A stretch of 64,000 bases of DNA from Lentzea guizhouensis. GTDB lineage: Bacteria > Actinomycetota > Actinomycetes > Mycobacteriales > Pseudonocardiaceae. Each line of letters begins with the position of its first letter. The stretch's first letter is position 1. Of this stretch, positions 26,650 through 34,750 are shown piece by piece. The notes under the pieces are model-generated. The model worked only from the letters and a program-made list of their open reading frames with translations, had not been told where the DNA came from and ran no database searches. A program made the translations under genes and the position numbers. The stretch spans positions 2,790,001 to 2,854,000 of the forward strand of contig NZ_CP016793.1 of assembly GCF_001701025.1 (NCBI RefSeq), given 5' to 3'.

Positions 26650-27429
26650 TCAGGACACCTCCGCGACGGCGGCCCCGAGCTTCACCAGCTCCACTTCGGA
26701 CAGCGGCACCGTCTCGCGCGTGGGCCGGGCGCTCGTGCGCCCCGCGTTGACCTGCTCGACGCGGAACGCCAGCCGGTCGGCGCGGAAGACGTACAGGGCC
26801 TGCACCCGCAGCTCCTGCGACGGGGCTTCGACGGCAGGCGCGTACAGCTGGAACACGGTGCCGTCGGCGCTGGTGAAGCGCCTGGTCGCGGCACACGTGC
26901 CGGTGGCCCACCGCGCGCTGTCCGCCGCCGCGGCGGGATCGCCCTCGAAGCGGGCCAGCGCGAACCGCAGGCTTCCGACGCCCTCGCCGTCGCGGACGTC
27001 GATCCGGAAGGCCGTGCGGTCGCCGCGGTGGACGCCCGCGAGGTTGGTGGCCTCCCCCACGAGCTCCAAGCCGGCGACCCGGTTGGGCAGCACATCCTGC
27101 GCCGAGTGCCGCCAGGCCTGCATCTGGGTGGTCGAGGGCAGGAAGTTGTCCATCCTCCGCGCCACCTCCGGCTGCGGACCGGCCTCGCCGCAGCTCACCT
27201 GCGGCCAGTCGGCGGGAGAGGCGACGAGCGGCAGCTCGGGTTCGGCCGCTCCCGTCCAGGCGACACCACCGATTCCGACCGCCGCCACCACGGCCAGCAC
27301 GCCACCCGCGAGCCCGGCCCGGCGCACGGCCACCCGGCGCCTGCCGCGCCGCAGCACGTCGTCCAAGGTCGTGACCGGTGGTGGCGCCGGCCCGTCAAGA
27401 GCTCCGCGCAGCTCGTCTTCGATCGTCAT
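26650..27429 (-). CDS. Membrane-anchored partner of SigE-family sigma factor (module 2)
   Basis: 259 residues from ATG 27429, overlapping the sigma stop (ATGA). It starts MTIEDELRGALDG like the module 1 partner, with a basic patch RRGRRRVAVRR, one membrane helix at about 40-58, and an outer domain of about 200 residues with two Cys (VSCGEAGPQ, GTCAATRRF). The outer domain is not obviously related to that of module 1. By position and layout it is a probable anti-sigma or signal relay for the sigma factor. Confidence 0.75.
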   Translation of the reverse strand: MTIEDELRGALDGPAPPPVTTLDDVLRRGRRRVAVRRAGLAGGVLAVVAAVGIGGVAWTGAAEPELPLVASPADWPQVSCGEAGPQPEVARRMDNFLPSTTQMQAWRHSAQDVLPNRVAGLELVGEATNLAGVHRGDRTAFRIDVRDGEGVGSLRFALARFEGDPAAAADSARWATGTCAATRRFTSADGTVFQLYAPAVEAPSQELRVQALYVFRADRLAFRVEQVNAGRTSARPTRETVPLSEVELVKLGAAVAEVS

Positions 27430-27911
27430 GAGGCACTCTCCGCGTTGACCGGCTCGCCGTACGCCTCGCGGAGCGTCGCCAAGCCTCTGGCTGTCTGGCT
27501 CTTCACGTTGCCCTCGGAGCAGCCCAGCTCGGCGGCGGTCTGCTCGATGGACAGGTCGTGCACGAAACGCAGCACCAGCGCGGCCCGCTGCTTGGGCGGC
27601 ACCTGCTGCAGTGCCGCGTGCAGGCGGGCGTCGGGGTCGTCGAAGCCGCCGCCGACACCGACGTCGGGGAGCTCGGCGACGGGTCGTTCGCGGGCGCGGC
27701 GGCTGTTGATGAACAGCCGCGTCACGATCGTGCGGACGTACGCCTCCGCGGTCTCGCGCCGGACGCTCGGCCACTTCGCGTAGGCACGCACGAATGCGTT
27801 CTGTGCGAGCTCCTCGGCCTCCGACCAGTCGCCGCACAACGCGTAGGCCGTGCGCCGCACCCAGTCGAACCGGCTGGTGAAGAACTCCGAGAACTCCTCG
27901 TCCCGTCGCAC
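27426..27911 (-). CDS. SigE-family ECF RNA polymerase sigma factor (module 2)
   Basis: 161 residues. Region 2: EFFTSRFDWVRRTAYALCGDWSEAEELAQNAFVRAYAKW. Region 4: LQQVPPKQRAALVLRFVHDLSIEQTAAELGCSEGNVKSQTARGLATLRE. The layout and coupling to a MTIEDEL-type membrane protein repeat module 1, so the two modules are probably paralogous systems with different sensor domains. Confidence 0.9.
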   Translation of the reverse strand: MRRDEEFSEFFTSRFDWVRRTAYALCGDWSEAEELAQNAFVRAYAKWPSVRRETAEAYVRTIVTRLFINSRRARERPVAELPDVGVGGGFDDPDARLHAALQQVPPKQRAALVLRFVHDLSIEQTAAELGCSEGNVKSQTARGLATLREAYGEPVNAESAS

Positions 27912-27983
27912 TCCCGGTCCCCCATGCTCGTGCTGCGTTCACGTCCAATACACAGCAGGCACCGGCAGGGTTGCACGGACGCG

Positions 27984-28019
27984 GAACGGGCCGCCCCGGA
28001 AATCCAGGACGGCCCGTTC
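27984..28019 (-). terminator. Terminator-like hairpin after actP
   Basis: GAACGGGCCG and CGGCCCGTTC form a 10-bp perfect stem with a 16-base loop, 14 bp past the actP stop on the minus strand. No T run. Confidence 0.65.
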
Positions 28020-28033
28020 GGCAGAGCGACGAG

Positions 28034-29626
28034 CTAGTGCGCGATCGCCTTCTCGGCGCCGGCACCGGTGAGGGAGCGGACCTCCATCTCGGCCTGCTTG
28101 GCCGGGTCGCCCTTGTCCTTCGACAGGATCGTGCCGATGTAGCCGAGCAGGAACGCCACCGGGATCGAGACGATGCCGGGGTTCGACAGCGGGAACAGGT
28201 CGAAGTCGGCGTTCTTGAACATCGAGGTCGGCGTGCCGGAGACGGCGGGCGACAGGATGATCAGCGTGATCGTCACGACCAGACCGCCGTAGATGCTCCA
28301 CAGCGCGCCGGAGGTGTTGAACCGCTTCCAGAACAGCGAGTAGAGGATCGTCGGCAGGTTGGCCGACGCCGCGACCGCGAACGCCAGCGCCACGAGGAAC
28401 GCGATGTTCTGGCCGTTGGCGATGATGCCGCCGCCGATGGACACGAGACCGATCACGATCGCGGTGAGGCGGGCGACCTTGACCTCGGAGTCCTTGTCCT
28501 CCGCCTGGCCCTTCTTGATGATGTTGGCGTAGATGTCGTGTGCGAACGACGCCGACGCCGTGATCGTCAGACCGGCCACCACGGCGAGGATCGTCGCGAA
28601 CGCGACCGCCGCGATCAGGCCGAGCAGGATCGGGCCACCCAGTTCCAGCGCGAGCAGCGGAGCGGCCGAGTTGGCCTTGCCGGGAGCCGCGTTGATCTTG
28701 TCCGGGCCGACCAGCGCGCCGGCGCCGTAGCCCAGGACCAGGGTGAACAGGTAGAAGATGCCGATCAGCCAGATCGCCCACACGACCGAGCGACGTGCTT
28801 CCTTCGCCGTGGGCACGGTGTAGAAGCGCATCAGGATGTGCGGCAGACCCGCGGTGCCGAGCACCAGGGCGAGCGCCAGCGAGAGGAAGTCGAGCTTGCT
28901 GGTGTCGGTCTTGCCGTACTGCAGGCCGGGGCCGAGGAGCTTCTCGCCCGCCTTCGGGGCGGCGTCGACCGCGGCACCGAGCAGGGAGGAGAGGTTGAAG
29001 CCGTACTTGCCGAGCACCCAGACGGTCATGATGCCGGCACCGGCGATCAGCAGGACCGCCTTGATGATCTGCACCCAGGTGGTGCCCTTCATGCCGCCGA
29101 TGAGGACGTAGGCGATCATCAGGGCGCCGACCACGGCGATGACCAGGGCCTGGCCACCGGTGCCCGTGATGCCGAGCAGCAGGGCGACGAGGCCACCGGC
29201 ACCGGCCATCTGGGCCAGCAGGTAGAAGAACGAGACCGCCATGGTGGACGTGGCGGCGGCGGCGCGGACCGGGCGCTGGCGCATCCGGAAGCTCAGCACG
29301 TCGCCCATCGTGTACTTGCCGGTGTTGCGCAGCAGCTCGGCGACCAGCAGCAGCGCGACGAGCCACGCCACCAGGAAGCCGATCGAGTACAGGAAGCCGT
29401 CGTAGCCGTTGAGGGCGATGGCGCCCGCGATGCCGAGGAACGACGCGGCCGACAGGTAGTCACCGGCGATCGCGATGCCGTTCTGCGGACCGGTGAACGC
29501 GCGGCCGGCGGCCAGGTAGTCCGCGGCGGTCTTCGTGTTGCGGCTCGCCCTGATCACCACGACGAGCGTGGCGATGACGAAGACGCCGAAGATGCTGATG
29601 TTGAGGATCGGGCTGGACTCGTTCAC
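28034..29626 (-). CDS. actP: Cation/acetate symporter
   Basis: 530 residues with about 13 membrane helices of the sodium/solute symporter family. ActP-type segments include ADYLAAGRAFTGPQNGIAIAGDYLSAASFLGIAGAIALNGYDGFLYSIGFLVAW, GLPHILMRFYTVPTAKEARRSV and GLTITASASFAHDIYANIIKKG. It takes up acetate or related short monocarboxylates with Na+ or H+. GTG 29626 overlaps the DUF485 stop (GTGA), the usual yjcH-actP pairing. The gene symbol is by family; pyruvate or propionate are possible substrates too. Confidence 0.92.
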   Translation of the reverse strand: MNESSPILNISIFGVFVIATLVVVIRASRNTKTAADYLAAGRAFTGPQNGIAIAGDYLSAASFLGIAGAIALNGYDGFLYSIGFLVAWLVALLLVAELLRNTGKYTMGDVLSFRMRQRPVRAAAATSTMAVSFFYLLAQMAGAGGLVALLLGITGTGGQALVIAVVGALMIAYVLIGGMKGTTWVQIIKAVLLIAGAGIMTVWVLGKYGFNLSSLLGAAVDAAPKAGEKLLGPGLQYGKTDTSKLDFLSLALALVLGTAGLPHILMRFYTVPTAKEARRSVVWAIWLIGIFYLFTLVLGYGAGALVGPDKINAAPGKANSAAPLLALELGGPILLGLIAAVAFATILAVVAGLTITASASFAHDIYANIIKKGQAEDKDSEVKVARLTAIVIGLVSIGGGIIANGQNIAFLVALAFAVAASANLPTILYSLFWKRFNTSGALWSIYGGLVVTITLIILSPAVSGTPTSMFKNADFDLFPLSNPGIVSIPVAFLLGYIGTILSKDKGDPAKQAEMEVRSLTGAGAEKAIAH

Positions 29627-29973
29627 TTGCCGTCTCCCTCGATCTCGTTGCGGAGCTTCTCCGCCAGCGGGTCGAGGTTCTTGTTCGCGTGCCGCACGTA
29701 CAGCGTCGTGATGACGAACGTCGACACGAACTGCAGCAGGCCGAAGATGAGCCCGACGTTGATGTTGCCCAGCACCTTGGTGGACATGAAGCCGTGCGCG
29801 TAGTCCGCGAGCAGCACGTAGAGCAGGTACCACGCGAGGAACAGGCCCGAGACGGGGAAGACGAACTTGCGCAGCCGGTGCTTCAGCTCGACGAAGTCGT
29901 CACTGGCTTGGACGTCGGCCCACTTCTGCGCGTCTGGGGCCGACTCAGACGGGGTGTGATCGACGGTGCTCAC
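29623..29973 (-). CDS. DUF485 membrane protein (YjcH-type symporter partner)
   Basis: 116 residues from GTG 29973 behind GAGGAGGGGCC. Two membrane helices (VSGLFLAWYLLYVLLADYA, GLIFGLLQFVSTFVITTLYVRHANKNLDPLAEKLR) carry the DUF485 pattern. It accompanies acetate symporters and is thought to help their assembly or activity. Coupled by overlap to actP. Confidence 0.9.
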   Translation of the reverse strand: MSTVDHTPSESAPDAQKWADVQASDDFVELKHRLRKFVFPVSGLFLAWYLLYVLLADYAHGFMSTKVLGNINVGLIFGLLQFVSTFVITTLYVRHANKNLDPLAEKLRNEIEGDGK

Positions 29974-30231
29974 AGGCCCCTCCTCGCGGTACTCGTCGTG
30001 GGTGTCAGCAACGTGACGTGCACGTAATGCCTCCAGGTGCGGTCCGTTCTTGGTCGAGAACCGTATGGAGACTTGAGTCACTCAGGTAAGGCCCCGTTCG
30101 TGGCCATGCGCCAAGCAGTCGGGTGATGCGACGAACGGTCAGTATGCGTAGACGAAGGGCACTCTGCGTGACGGCAATCACCGTTCACCGATTCGAGTGA
30201 CTAATTTTCACCCATTTGAAACGCTGGCTAC
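29974..30231. other. Regulatory gap before the DUF485-actP operon
   Basis: 258 bp without a credible gene. It is AT-richer than the flanks near 30170-30225 (CTAATTTTCACCCATTTG). GTTCTTGGTCGAGAAC at 30048-30063 is a short inverted repeat. It should hold the promoter of the DUF485-actP operon and perhaps sites for the LytR-type regulator; I could not identify a clear direct-repeat pair. Confidence 0.4.
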
Positions 30232-32031
30232 TCAGCGTGTTTGACCGGCTGCTTTGCGCTTGTCAGCGGCCATCCTGGCCTTCTCCTCCGCGGTCCCGAA
30301 CCGGGCGATGTCGCGGTCGCGGATGAACCCGAGCGGATCGGGCGCGTGCAGCCGCAGCAGGATCTGGCTGACGTCGGCTGGTACGCGCCTGCGGGTCGCC
30401 TTGCTGACGACGATCATGGTCACGAACGCGATCGGCACGGTGATCAGCGCTGGTTGGGTGAACACGGCGGGCGCCCAGCGGCCGGTGTAGGAGCTGATCA
30501 CGCTGACCACCTGGGCGGTGATGACCAGGCCGCCGCCGACGACCAGACCGCACACGGCGCCGACCCAGGTGAGCCCGCGCCACCAGATCCCGAGGACCAG
30601 GAGCGGGCAGAAGGTCGACGCGGCGAGCGCGAACGACATGGCCACCGTGAGTGACGCATCGGAGCGCGGCAACAGCAGGGCAAGACCGATCGCGACGAGT
30701 CCGGTGAACACGGTTGCCCACCGGAAGTCACGAACCTTGCCCGGCATGATGTCCGTCGAGACCACCCCGGCGACCGACACGACGAGCCCGGAGGAGGTCG
30801 ACAGGAACGCCGCGAACGCGCCCGCCGCGACGATCGCGCCGAGGATCTGCCCGCCCAGGTTCGGCACCATCGTCTCCGGCAGCATCAGCACCGCCGCGTC
30901 GGTCTTGCCGTTCACCAGCAGCTGCGGCAGGTACAGCCGGGACAGCACGCCCAGCACCGTCGGGAAGATGTAGAACAGGCCGAGCAGGTACAGCACGTGC
31001 AGCGCGGTCCTGCGCGCCGCCTTGCCGTCCGGGTTGGTGTAGAAGCGGACCAGGACGTGCGGCAGGCCCATCGTGCCGAGGAACGTCGCGAAGATCAGCG
31101 AGTACGTCTTGAAGAGGTCGGACAGGCCGCCGGTCTGCGGGCGCAGCCAGTCGCGGTTGGTCGTGGGCGACCCCTCGACCACCGGCACCGGGTCGCCCGC
31201 CTCGAACTCCATGGTCGTGCCGGGGCTGAGCTCGTAGACGCCGCGGCTCCAGTACACCGCCCCGTTCGCGTCCCTGCCGTCGATCTGGCCGCGCACCACC
31301 AGGTCCAGCGGCACGTCGACGCGGACCTTGATGTCCTGCTCGGCCACGGTGATCGTCTCGGCCGCGGGGAACCGGAGCCCGCCCTCGTCGCTGATCGGCT
31401 GCGTGCCCCGGTCCGGCGAGGCGAGGAACACCACGAACAGCACGAACGTGGGCGCGGCGATCGCGAAGAGCTTGCCCCAGTACTGGAACGCCTGCACGAG
31501 CGTGATCGCGCGCATGCCGCCGCCCAGCACGTTGACCACCACGATGACCGTGACGATCAGCCCGCCGAACCACGCGGGCAGCCCGGTGATCGTCGTGAGC
31601 GTCAGACCCGCCGACTGCAGCTGCGGCACCAGGTACAGCACGCCGATGCAGACCACGAAGAACGTGCTGAAGTGCCGCACGTTCACCGACCCGAGCCTGG
31701 CCTCGGCGAAGTCCGGCAGCGTGTACGCACCGGAACGCCGCAGCGGTGCCGCGACGAACAGCAGCAGGGCGAGGTAGCCCGCGGTGAAGCCGATCGGGTA
31801 CCAGAGCGCGTCGATGCCGTCCTTGAGCACCAGCCCGGCCACGCCGAGGAACGACGCGGCGGACAGGTACTCGCCGGAGATCGCGGCGGCGTTGCGGGTC
31901 GCCGGGATCGACCGCCGCGCCACCAGGAAGTCCGGCGTGGTGTTGGCGGTGCGGGACCCGACGTAGCCGAGCAGGAACGTCACCAGTGCGACGGCGACGA
32001 TGGCGCTGAGGCTCCAGATGGTGGCGTTCAC
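30232..32031 (-). CDS. Sodium/solute symporter, monocarboxylate type
   Basis: 599 residues. Sodium/solute symporter core: PDFLVARRSIPATRNAAAISGEYLSAASFLGVAGLVL, QYWGKLFAIAAPTFVLF, TMGLPHVLVRFYTNPDGKAARRT and STSSGLVVSVAGVVSTDIM. Between helices near residues 210-305 there is a soluble insert of about 95 residues (FPAAETITVAEQDIKVRV ... MEFEAGDPVPVVEGSP), found in one actinobacterial subgroup. The gene follows the small membrane protein by 1 bp, in an operon headed by lytR, so uptake is probably controlled by the LytS/LytR pair. Likely substrates are acetate, pyruvate or lactate. Confidence 0.9.
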   Translation of the reverse strand: MNATIWSLSAIVAVALVTFLLGYVGSRTANTTPDFLVARRSIPATRNAAAISGEYLSAASFLGVAGLVLKDGIDALWYPIGFTAGYLALLLFVAAPLRRSGAYTLPDFAEARLGSVNVRHFSTFFVVCIGVLYLVPQLQSAGLTLTTITGLPAWFGGLIVTVIVVVNVLGGGMRAITLVQAFQYWGKLFAIAAPTFVLFVVFLASPDRGTQPISDEGGLRFPAAETITVAEQDIKVRVDVPLDLVVRGQIDGRDANGAVYWSRGVYELSPGTTMEFEAGDPVPVVEGSPTTNRDWLRPQTGGLSDLFKTYSLIFATFLGTMGLPHVLVRFYTNPDGKAARRTALHVLYLLGLFYIFPTVLGVLSRLYLPQLLVNGKTDAAVLMLPETMVPNLGGQILGAIVAAGAFAAFLSTSSGLVVSVAGVVSTDIMPGKVRDFRWATVFTGLVAIGLALLLPRSDASLTVAMSFALAASTFCPLLVLGIWWRGLTWVGAVCGLVVGGGLVITAQVVSVISSYTGRWAPAVFTQPALITVPIAFVTMIVVSKATRRRVPADVSQILLRLHAPDPLGFIRDRDIARFGTAEEKARMAADKRKAAGQTR

Positions 32032-32032
32032 G

Positions 32033-32461
32033 TCAGCGGTCGACCATGTTCACGAAGTCGCGCTCGTGCCGTTCGGCCTGCCGGCGGAAGACCCAGCCGA
32101 CCGCGTAGAGCGCGGGGAAGGGCGCCAGGCCGAGCAGCAGCCAGGGGACGCCGATGCCGAGCACCTCAAGGTCCCCGATCGCGGGGAACAGGTAGAAGGT
32201 GATGGGCAGCAGGCACATCCCGACCAGCACCGCGAAGGCGAGCCCGAACGCGGACCGCAGCTGCGTCTTGATGAGGTCGCGGATCAGCTTCTCACCGACG
32301 CTGGTCTGCTCCTCCAGCTCGATGATCGTGCGCGGTACCTTGCCGCGCGCCTTCGTCGAGTCCGCGAGCACCACCCTGCGCCTGCGCGGCTTGCGGGCCT
32401 GCTCACCGAGCCAGGCCTCGCGGGCGGCCTGCTCGGGCTTTCCCGCGTCGTGCCTGCTCAC
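32033..32461 (-). CDS. Small membrane protein of the symporter operon
   Basis: 142 residues from a GTG that overlaps the lytR stop (GTGA). A basic cytoplasmic N-terminus (KPRRRRVVLADS) is followed by a helical stretch and two membrane helices (LAFAVLVGMCLLPITFYLFP, GVPWLLLGLAPFPALYAVGWVFRR). It takes the place that DUF485 has beside actP and is probably the partner of the symporter at 30232. Confidence 0.8.
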   Translation of the reverse strand: MSRHDAGKPEQAAREAWLGEQARKPRRRRVVLADSTKARGKVPRTIIELEEQTSVGEKLIRDLIKTQLRSAFGLAFAVLVGMCLLPITFYLFPAIGDLEVLGIGVPWLLLGLAPFPALYAVGWVFRRQAERHERDFVNMVDR

Positions 32462-33312
32462 CAGCCGCTCTTCGGCGGTCGCACGATCCGTTCCTTGAGC
32501 TCCTTGGTGTGCCTGCGGCTGACCGGGAGCTCCTTGGCGCCCTCACCGGTGCCGATCACGACCGCGTAGCCGTTCGCCGTCATCCGCAGCTCGCTCACCA
32601 GCGGCAACGCCACCAGGTACGAGCGGTGGATGCGCACGAAACCGGCGTTCGCCCAGCGTTCCTCCAGCTGCGCTAGCGGGATGCGCACCAGGTGGCTGCC
32701 GTCCTGCGTGTGCAGCCGGGCGTAGTCGCCCTGCGCCTCGACGTACCGCACGGACGCGCGCGGCACGAGCTTGATGGTACCGCCGAGCTCGACGGGGATG
32801 ACCTCGTCGTCACTCGGCTCCGCCGCGTTGGGCGCCGCCGCGGCGGTCGCCATCGGTGCCGAGGACCTGCCCACCCGGTCGGCGACCCGGGAGATGGCCT
32901 TGAGCACGCGCTCTTCGTTGATCGGCTTGTTGATGAAGTCGAGCGCGCCGACGTCGAACGCCGTGACGAGCGCGTCCCGCTCCTCCACCCCCGTGACGAA
33001 CACGAGCGCCGGCGGGTACCGGAACGCACTCAGCACCCGCGCGAGATCCATGCCCGAAAGGCCGGGCATGTTGATGTCCGCGAACACCGCGTCGACCGGC
33101 GGCAGGCCGGCCTTGGTGCGCGCCATCACCTCTTGCTCGTAGTCACCCCTCAGGATGCGCAGCGCCTCCGCGGCGTCGAACGCCGTCAGCACGCGCCGGA
33201 TGTGAGGACTGCTCTCGAGGAGGAACTTGATCTCACTCAGGCCAGGAGCCTCGTCATCGACTGCGAGGACGAGGAGACCGGCGTTGTCTTGAATGCTCAC
33301 TGTGTCGGGCAT
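32458..33312 (-). CDS. LytTR-family response regulator
   Basis: 284 residues from ATG 33312. The N-terminal receiver has the acidic pair in LAVDDEAPG, the phospho-acceptor Asp79 in DAVFADINMPGLSG, and Lys in FINKPI. The C-terminal LytTR DNA-binding domain (about 175-284) shows RYVEAQGDYARLHTQDGSHLVRIPLAQLEERW and FVRIHRSYLVAL. LytTR regulators bind direct-repeat sites. Its gene heads the operon for a small membrane protein and a symporter, and its sensor is the LytS-type kinase at 34751. Such pairs control pyruvate and related carboxylate uptake in other bacteria. Confidence 0.92.
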   Translation of the reverse strand: MPDTVSIQDNAGLLVLAVDDEAPGLSEIKFLLESSPHIRRVLTAFDAAEALRILRGDYEQEVMARTKAGLPPVDAVFADINMPGLSGMDLARVLSAFRYPPALVFVTGVEERDALVTAFDVGALDFINKPINEERVLKAISRVADRVGRSSAPMATAAAAPNAAEPSDDEVIPVELGGTIKLVPRASVRYVEAQGDYARLHTQDGSHLVRIPLAQLEERWANAGFVRIHRSYLVALPLVSELRMTANGYAVVIGTGEGAKELPVSRRHTKELKERIVRPPKSGW

Positions 33313-33384
33313 CTTGCCCACCAATGTGCGGTCATGTCTACGCCGGGGCGGGCCTCGACACGCCCGGTGAAACCGAACTGATGC

Positions 33385-34248
33385 TCAGAGCCCGAATCGG
33401 GACCAGCGCGCACGTTCTTCGAGGCTCGCCAGCACCTGCGTCACGAGATCCCCCGATCGGGTGGTGGCACCGGTCAGCCCCAGCTTGGCGAGCAAGGGCC
33501 TGCGCGGTTCTGCGACCGTCAGCTCGGCGTCCGGGAAGCGCTTGGCGAGCACGGACCGGATCGTGCCGATGCCGTCCACCAGGCCGAGCTCCACGGCCTT
33601 GGCCCCGGTCCACACCTCACCGGTGAAGAGCTCGTCGTCCGCGGCCTTGAGCTTGGCGCCGCGGCGTTCCTTGACCCACGCCTTGAACTGCTCGTGCAGG
33701 TCCGCGTGCAGGCCCTTGAGCCACTCGACGTCCTCAGGCTTCTCGGCCTGGAACGGGTCGAGCCGCACCTTGTTCTCGCCGGCGGTGTAGACGCGGCGCT
33801 CGACGCCGGCCTTGTCCAGCAGGCCGTTGAGCCCGAACCCGGCGCTGACCACGCCGATGGACCCGACGAGGCTCGTGCCGTGCGCGTAGATCTCATCACC
33901 GGCACACGCCAGCCAGTACCCGCCGCTGGCCGCGACGTCCTCGCAGAACGCGAGCACCGGCACGTGCTTCTTGGTCGCGAGCTCCCGGATCCGCTCGGCG
34001 ACGAGGGCGGACTGCGTGGGCGCGCCACCAGGTGAGTTGATGAGCAGGGCCACCGCGATCAGCCGCTCGTTGTCGAACGCCCGGTTGATCGCTGTTTCCA
34101 CGTTCTGGAGGCTGATCGTGTTGCGGGCCACCGGCGACGACTGCGGGGTGATCACGCCGTGCAGCCGCACAGCGGCGACCACCGGCGGACGCTCACCCCG
34201 GTCCATGACCCGCGGAAGTCGGGCCGCGATCTTGTCCGTGACGCTCAT
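33385..34248 (-). CDS. S49-family serine peptidase (SppA/SohB-like)
   Basis: 287 residues, one S49 domain. The Ser/Lys dyad is Ser108 in EDVAASGGYWLACAG and Lys160 in TAGENKVRLDPF. LLINSPGGAPTQSALVAERIREL and GTSLVGSIGVVSAGFGLNGLLDKAGV are typical. No clear membrane segment, so cytoplasmic or peripheral. Family members degrade signal peptides and membrane protein fragments. It lies between lytR and lytS in the same direction and splits that pair. Confidence 0.9.
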   Translation of the reverse strand: MSVTDKIAARLPRVMDRGERPPVVAAVRLHGVITPQSSPVARNTISLQNVETAINRAFDNERLIAVALLINSPGGAPTQSALVAERIRELATKKHVPVLAFCEDVAASGGYWLACAGDEIYAHGTSLVGSIGVVSAGFGLNGLLDKAGVERRVYTAGENKVRLDPFQAEKPEDVEWLKGLHADLHEQFKAWVKERRGAKLKAADDELFTGEVWTGAKAVELGLVDGIGTIRSVLAKRFPDAELTVAEPRRPLLAKLGLTGATTRSGDLVTQVLASLEERARWSRFGL

Positions 34249-34274
34249 GTACTCGACAGTACGTGCGTTTCGCG

Positions 34275-34317
34275 GTCACGCGGGAGCTTGACCATGCGCA
34301 GGTTGCTCCCGCGTGAC
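34275..34317. repeat. 13-bp inverted repeat between divergent genes
   Basis: GTCACGCGGGAGC and GCTCCCGCGTGAC are a perfect inverted pair separated by 17 bp. They lie between the S49 peptidase start (34248, leftward) and the small membrane ORF (34351, rightward), so a shared operator is more likely than a terminator. Confidence 0.6.
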
Positions 34318-34350
34318 GTGGAACACGTGTCACCGGGTTACAGTCGGCAG

Positions 34351-34518
34351 GTGACGTTCAACCCCATCCGCTGGCTCGAACGCTATGTCGAGTGGTGGGA
34401 TGACCGGGGCAGGCAGAACGCCGCCGGACCGACGCCGATGCACATCTACTGGATGTGGGTGAGCTGGAGCGTGTGCGCCGTCGTGCTGATCACGACTCTG
34501 GCGGTTGCGGCACGCTGA
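34351..34518 (+). CDS. Small single-pass membrane protein
   Basis: 55 residues from GTG 34351. An amphipathic, Trp-rich N-terminus (FNPIRWLERYVEWWDDRGR) precedes one C-terminal membrane helix (IYWMWVSWSVCAVVLITTLAVAA). I do not recognise it, but codon use fits the genome and the length and topology suggest a real small protein. It is the only plus-strand gene between the S49 peptidase and lytS. Confidence 0.6.
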   Translation: MTFNPIRWLERYVEWWDDRGRQNAAGPTPMHIYWMWVSWSVCAVVLITTLAVAAR

Positions 34519-34531
34519 CCTGCACGGTCAC

Positions 34532-34612
34532 TCAGCACTTGCAGCTGGAGTAACCCTTCGCGGTGCACTTGATGCAGACGCGGACGCGCTCGGGTGCTCG
34601 TTGTTCCTGCAA
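34532..34612 (-). CDS. Cys-rich 26-residue ORF
   Basis: A short frame from TTG 34612 to TGA 34532 whose C-terminus is VCIKCTAKGYSSCKC: two CxxC/CxC pairs, so a zinc- or thiol-binding peptide is possible. An AAGGG sequence lies 9 bases upstream of the TTG, and an in-frame stop sits just before it. Third codon positions from residue 7 on are almost all G or C, as in real genes here. It lies between lytS and the small membrane ORF. I do not recognise it; it could be a metallopeptide, a modified-peptide precursor, or chance. Confidence 0.35.
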   Translation of the reverse strand: MQEQRAPERVRVCIKCTAKGYSSCKC

Positions 34613-34750
34613 TTGATGTTGCCCTTAACTCCCGGCCGGCACCTGTTGACTCAAATGACCGGCTGTTCATTGGTCAACACCACAATCGGCAGGATCACGG
34701 GCGGGGTTGATGGATGGTTGTGAACGCAAGTTCCGGGGTGCGCCCGCCGC

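Noticed and set aside
25743..26911. Extending the DUF4328 protein upstream to about 522 codons
   Set aside because: The extension is antisense-like and runs through the rhodanese gene. GTG 26248, just after the rhodanese stop, gives the family length.
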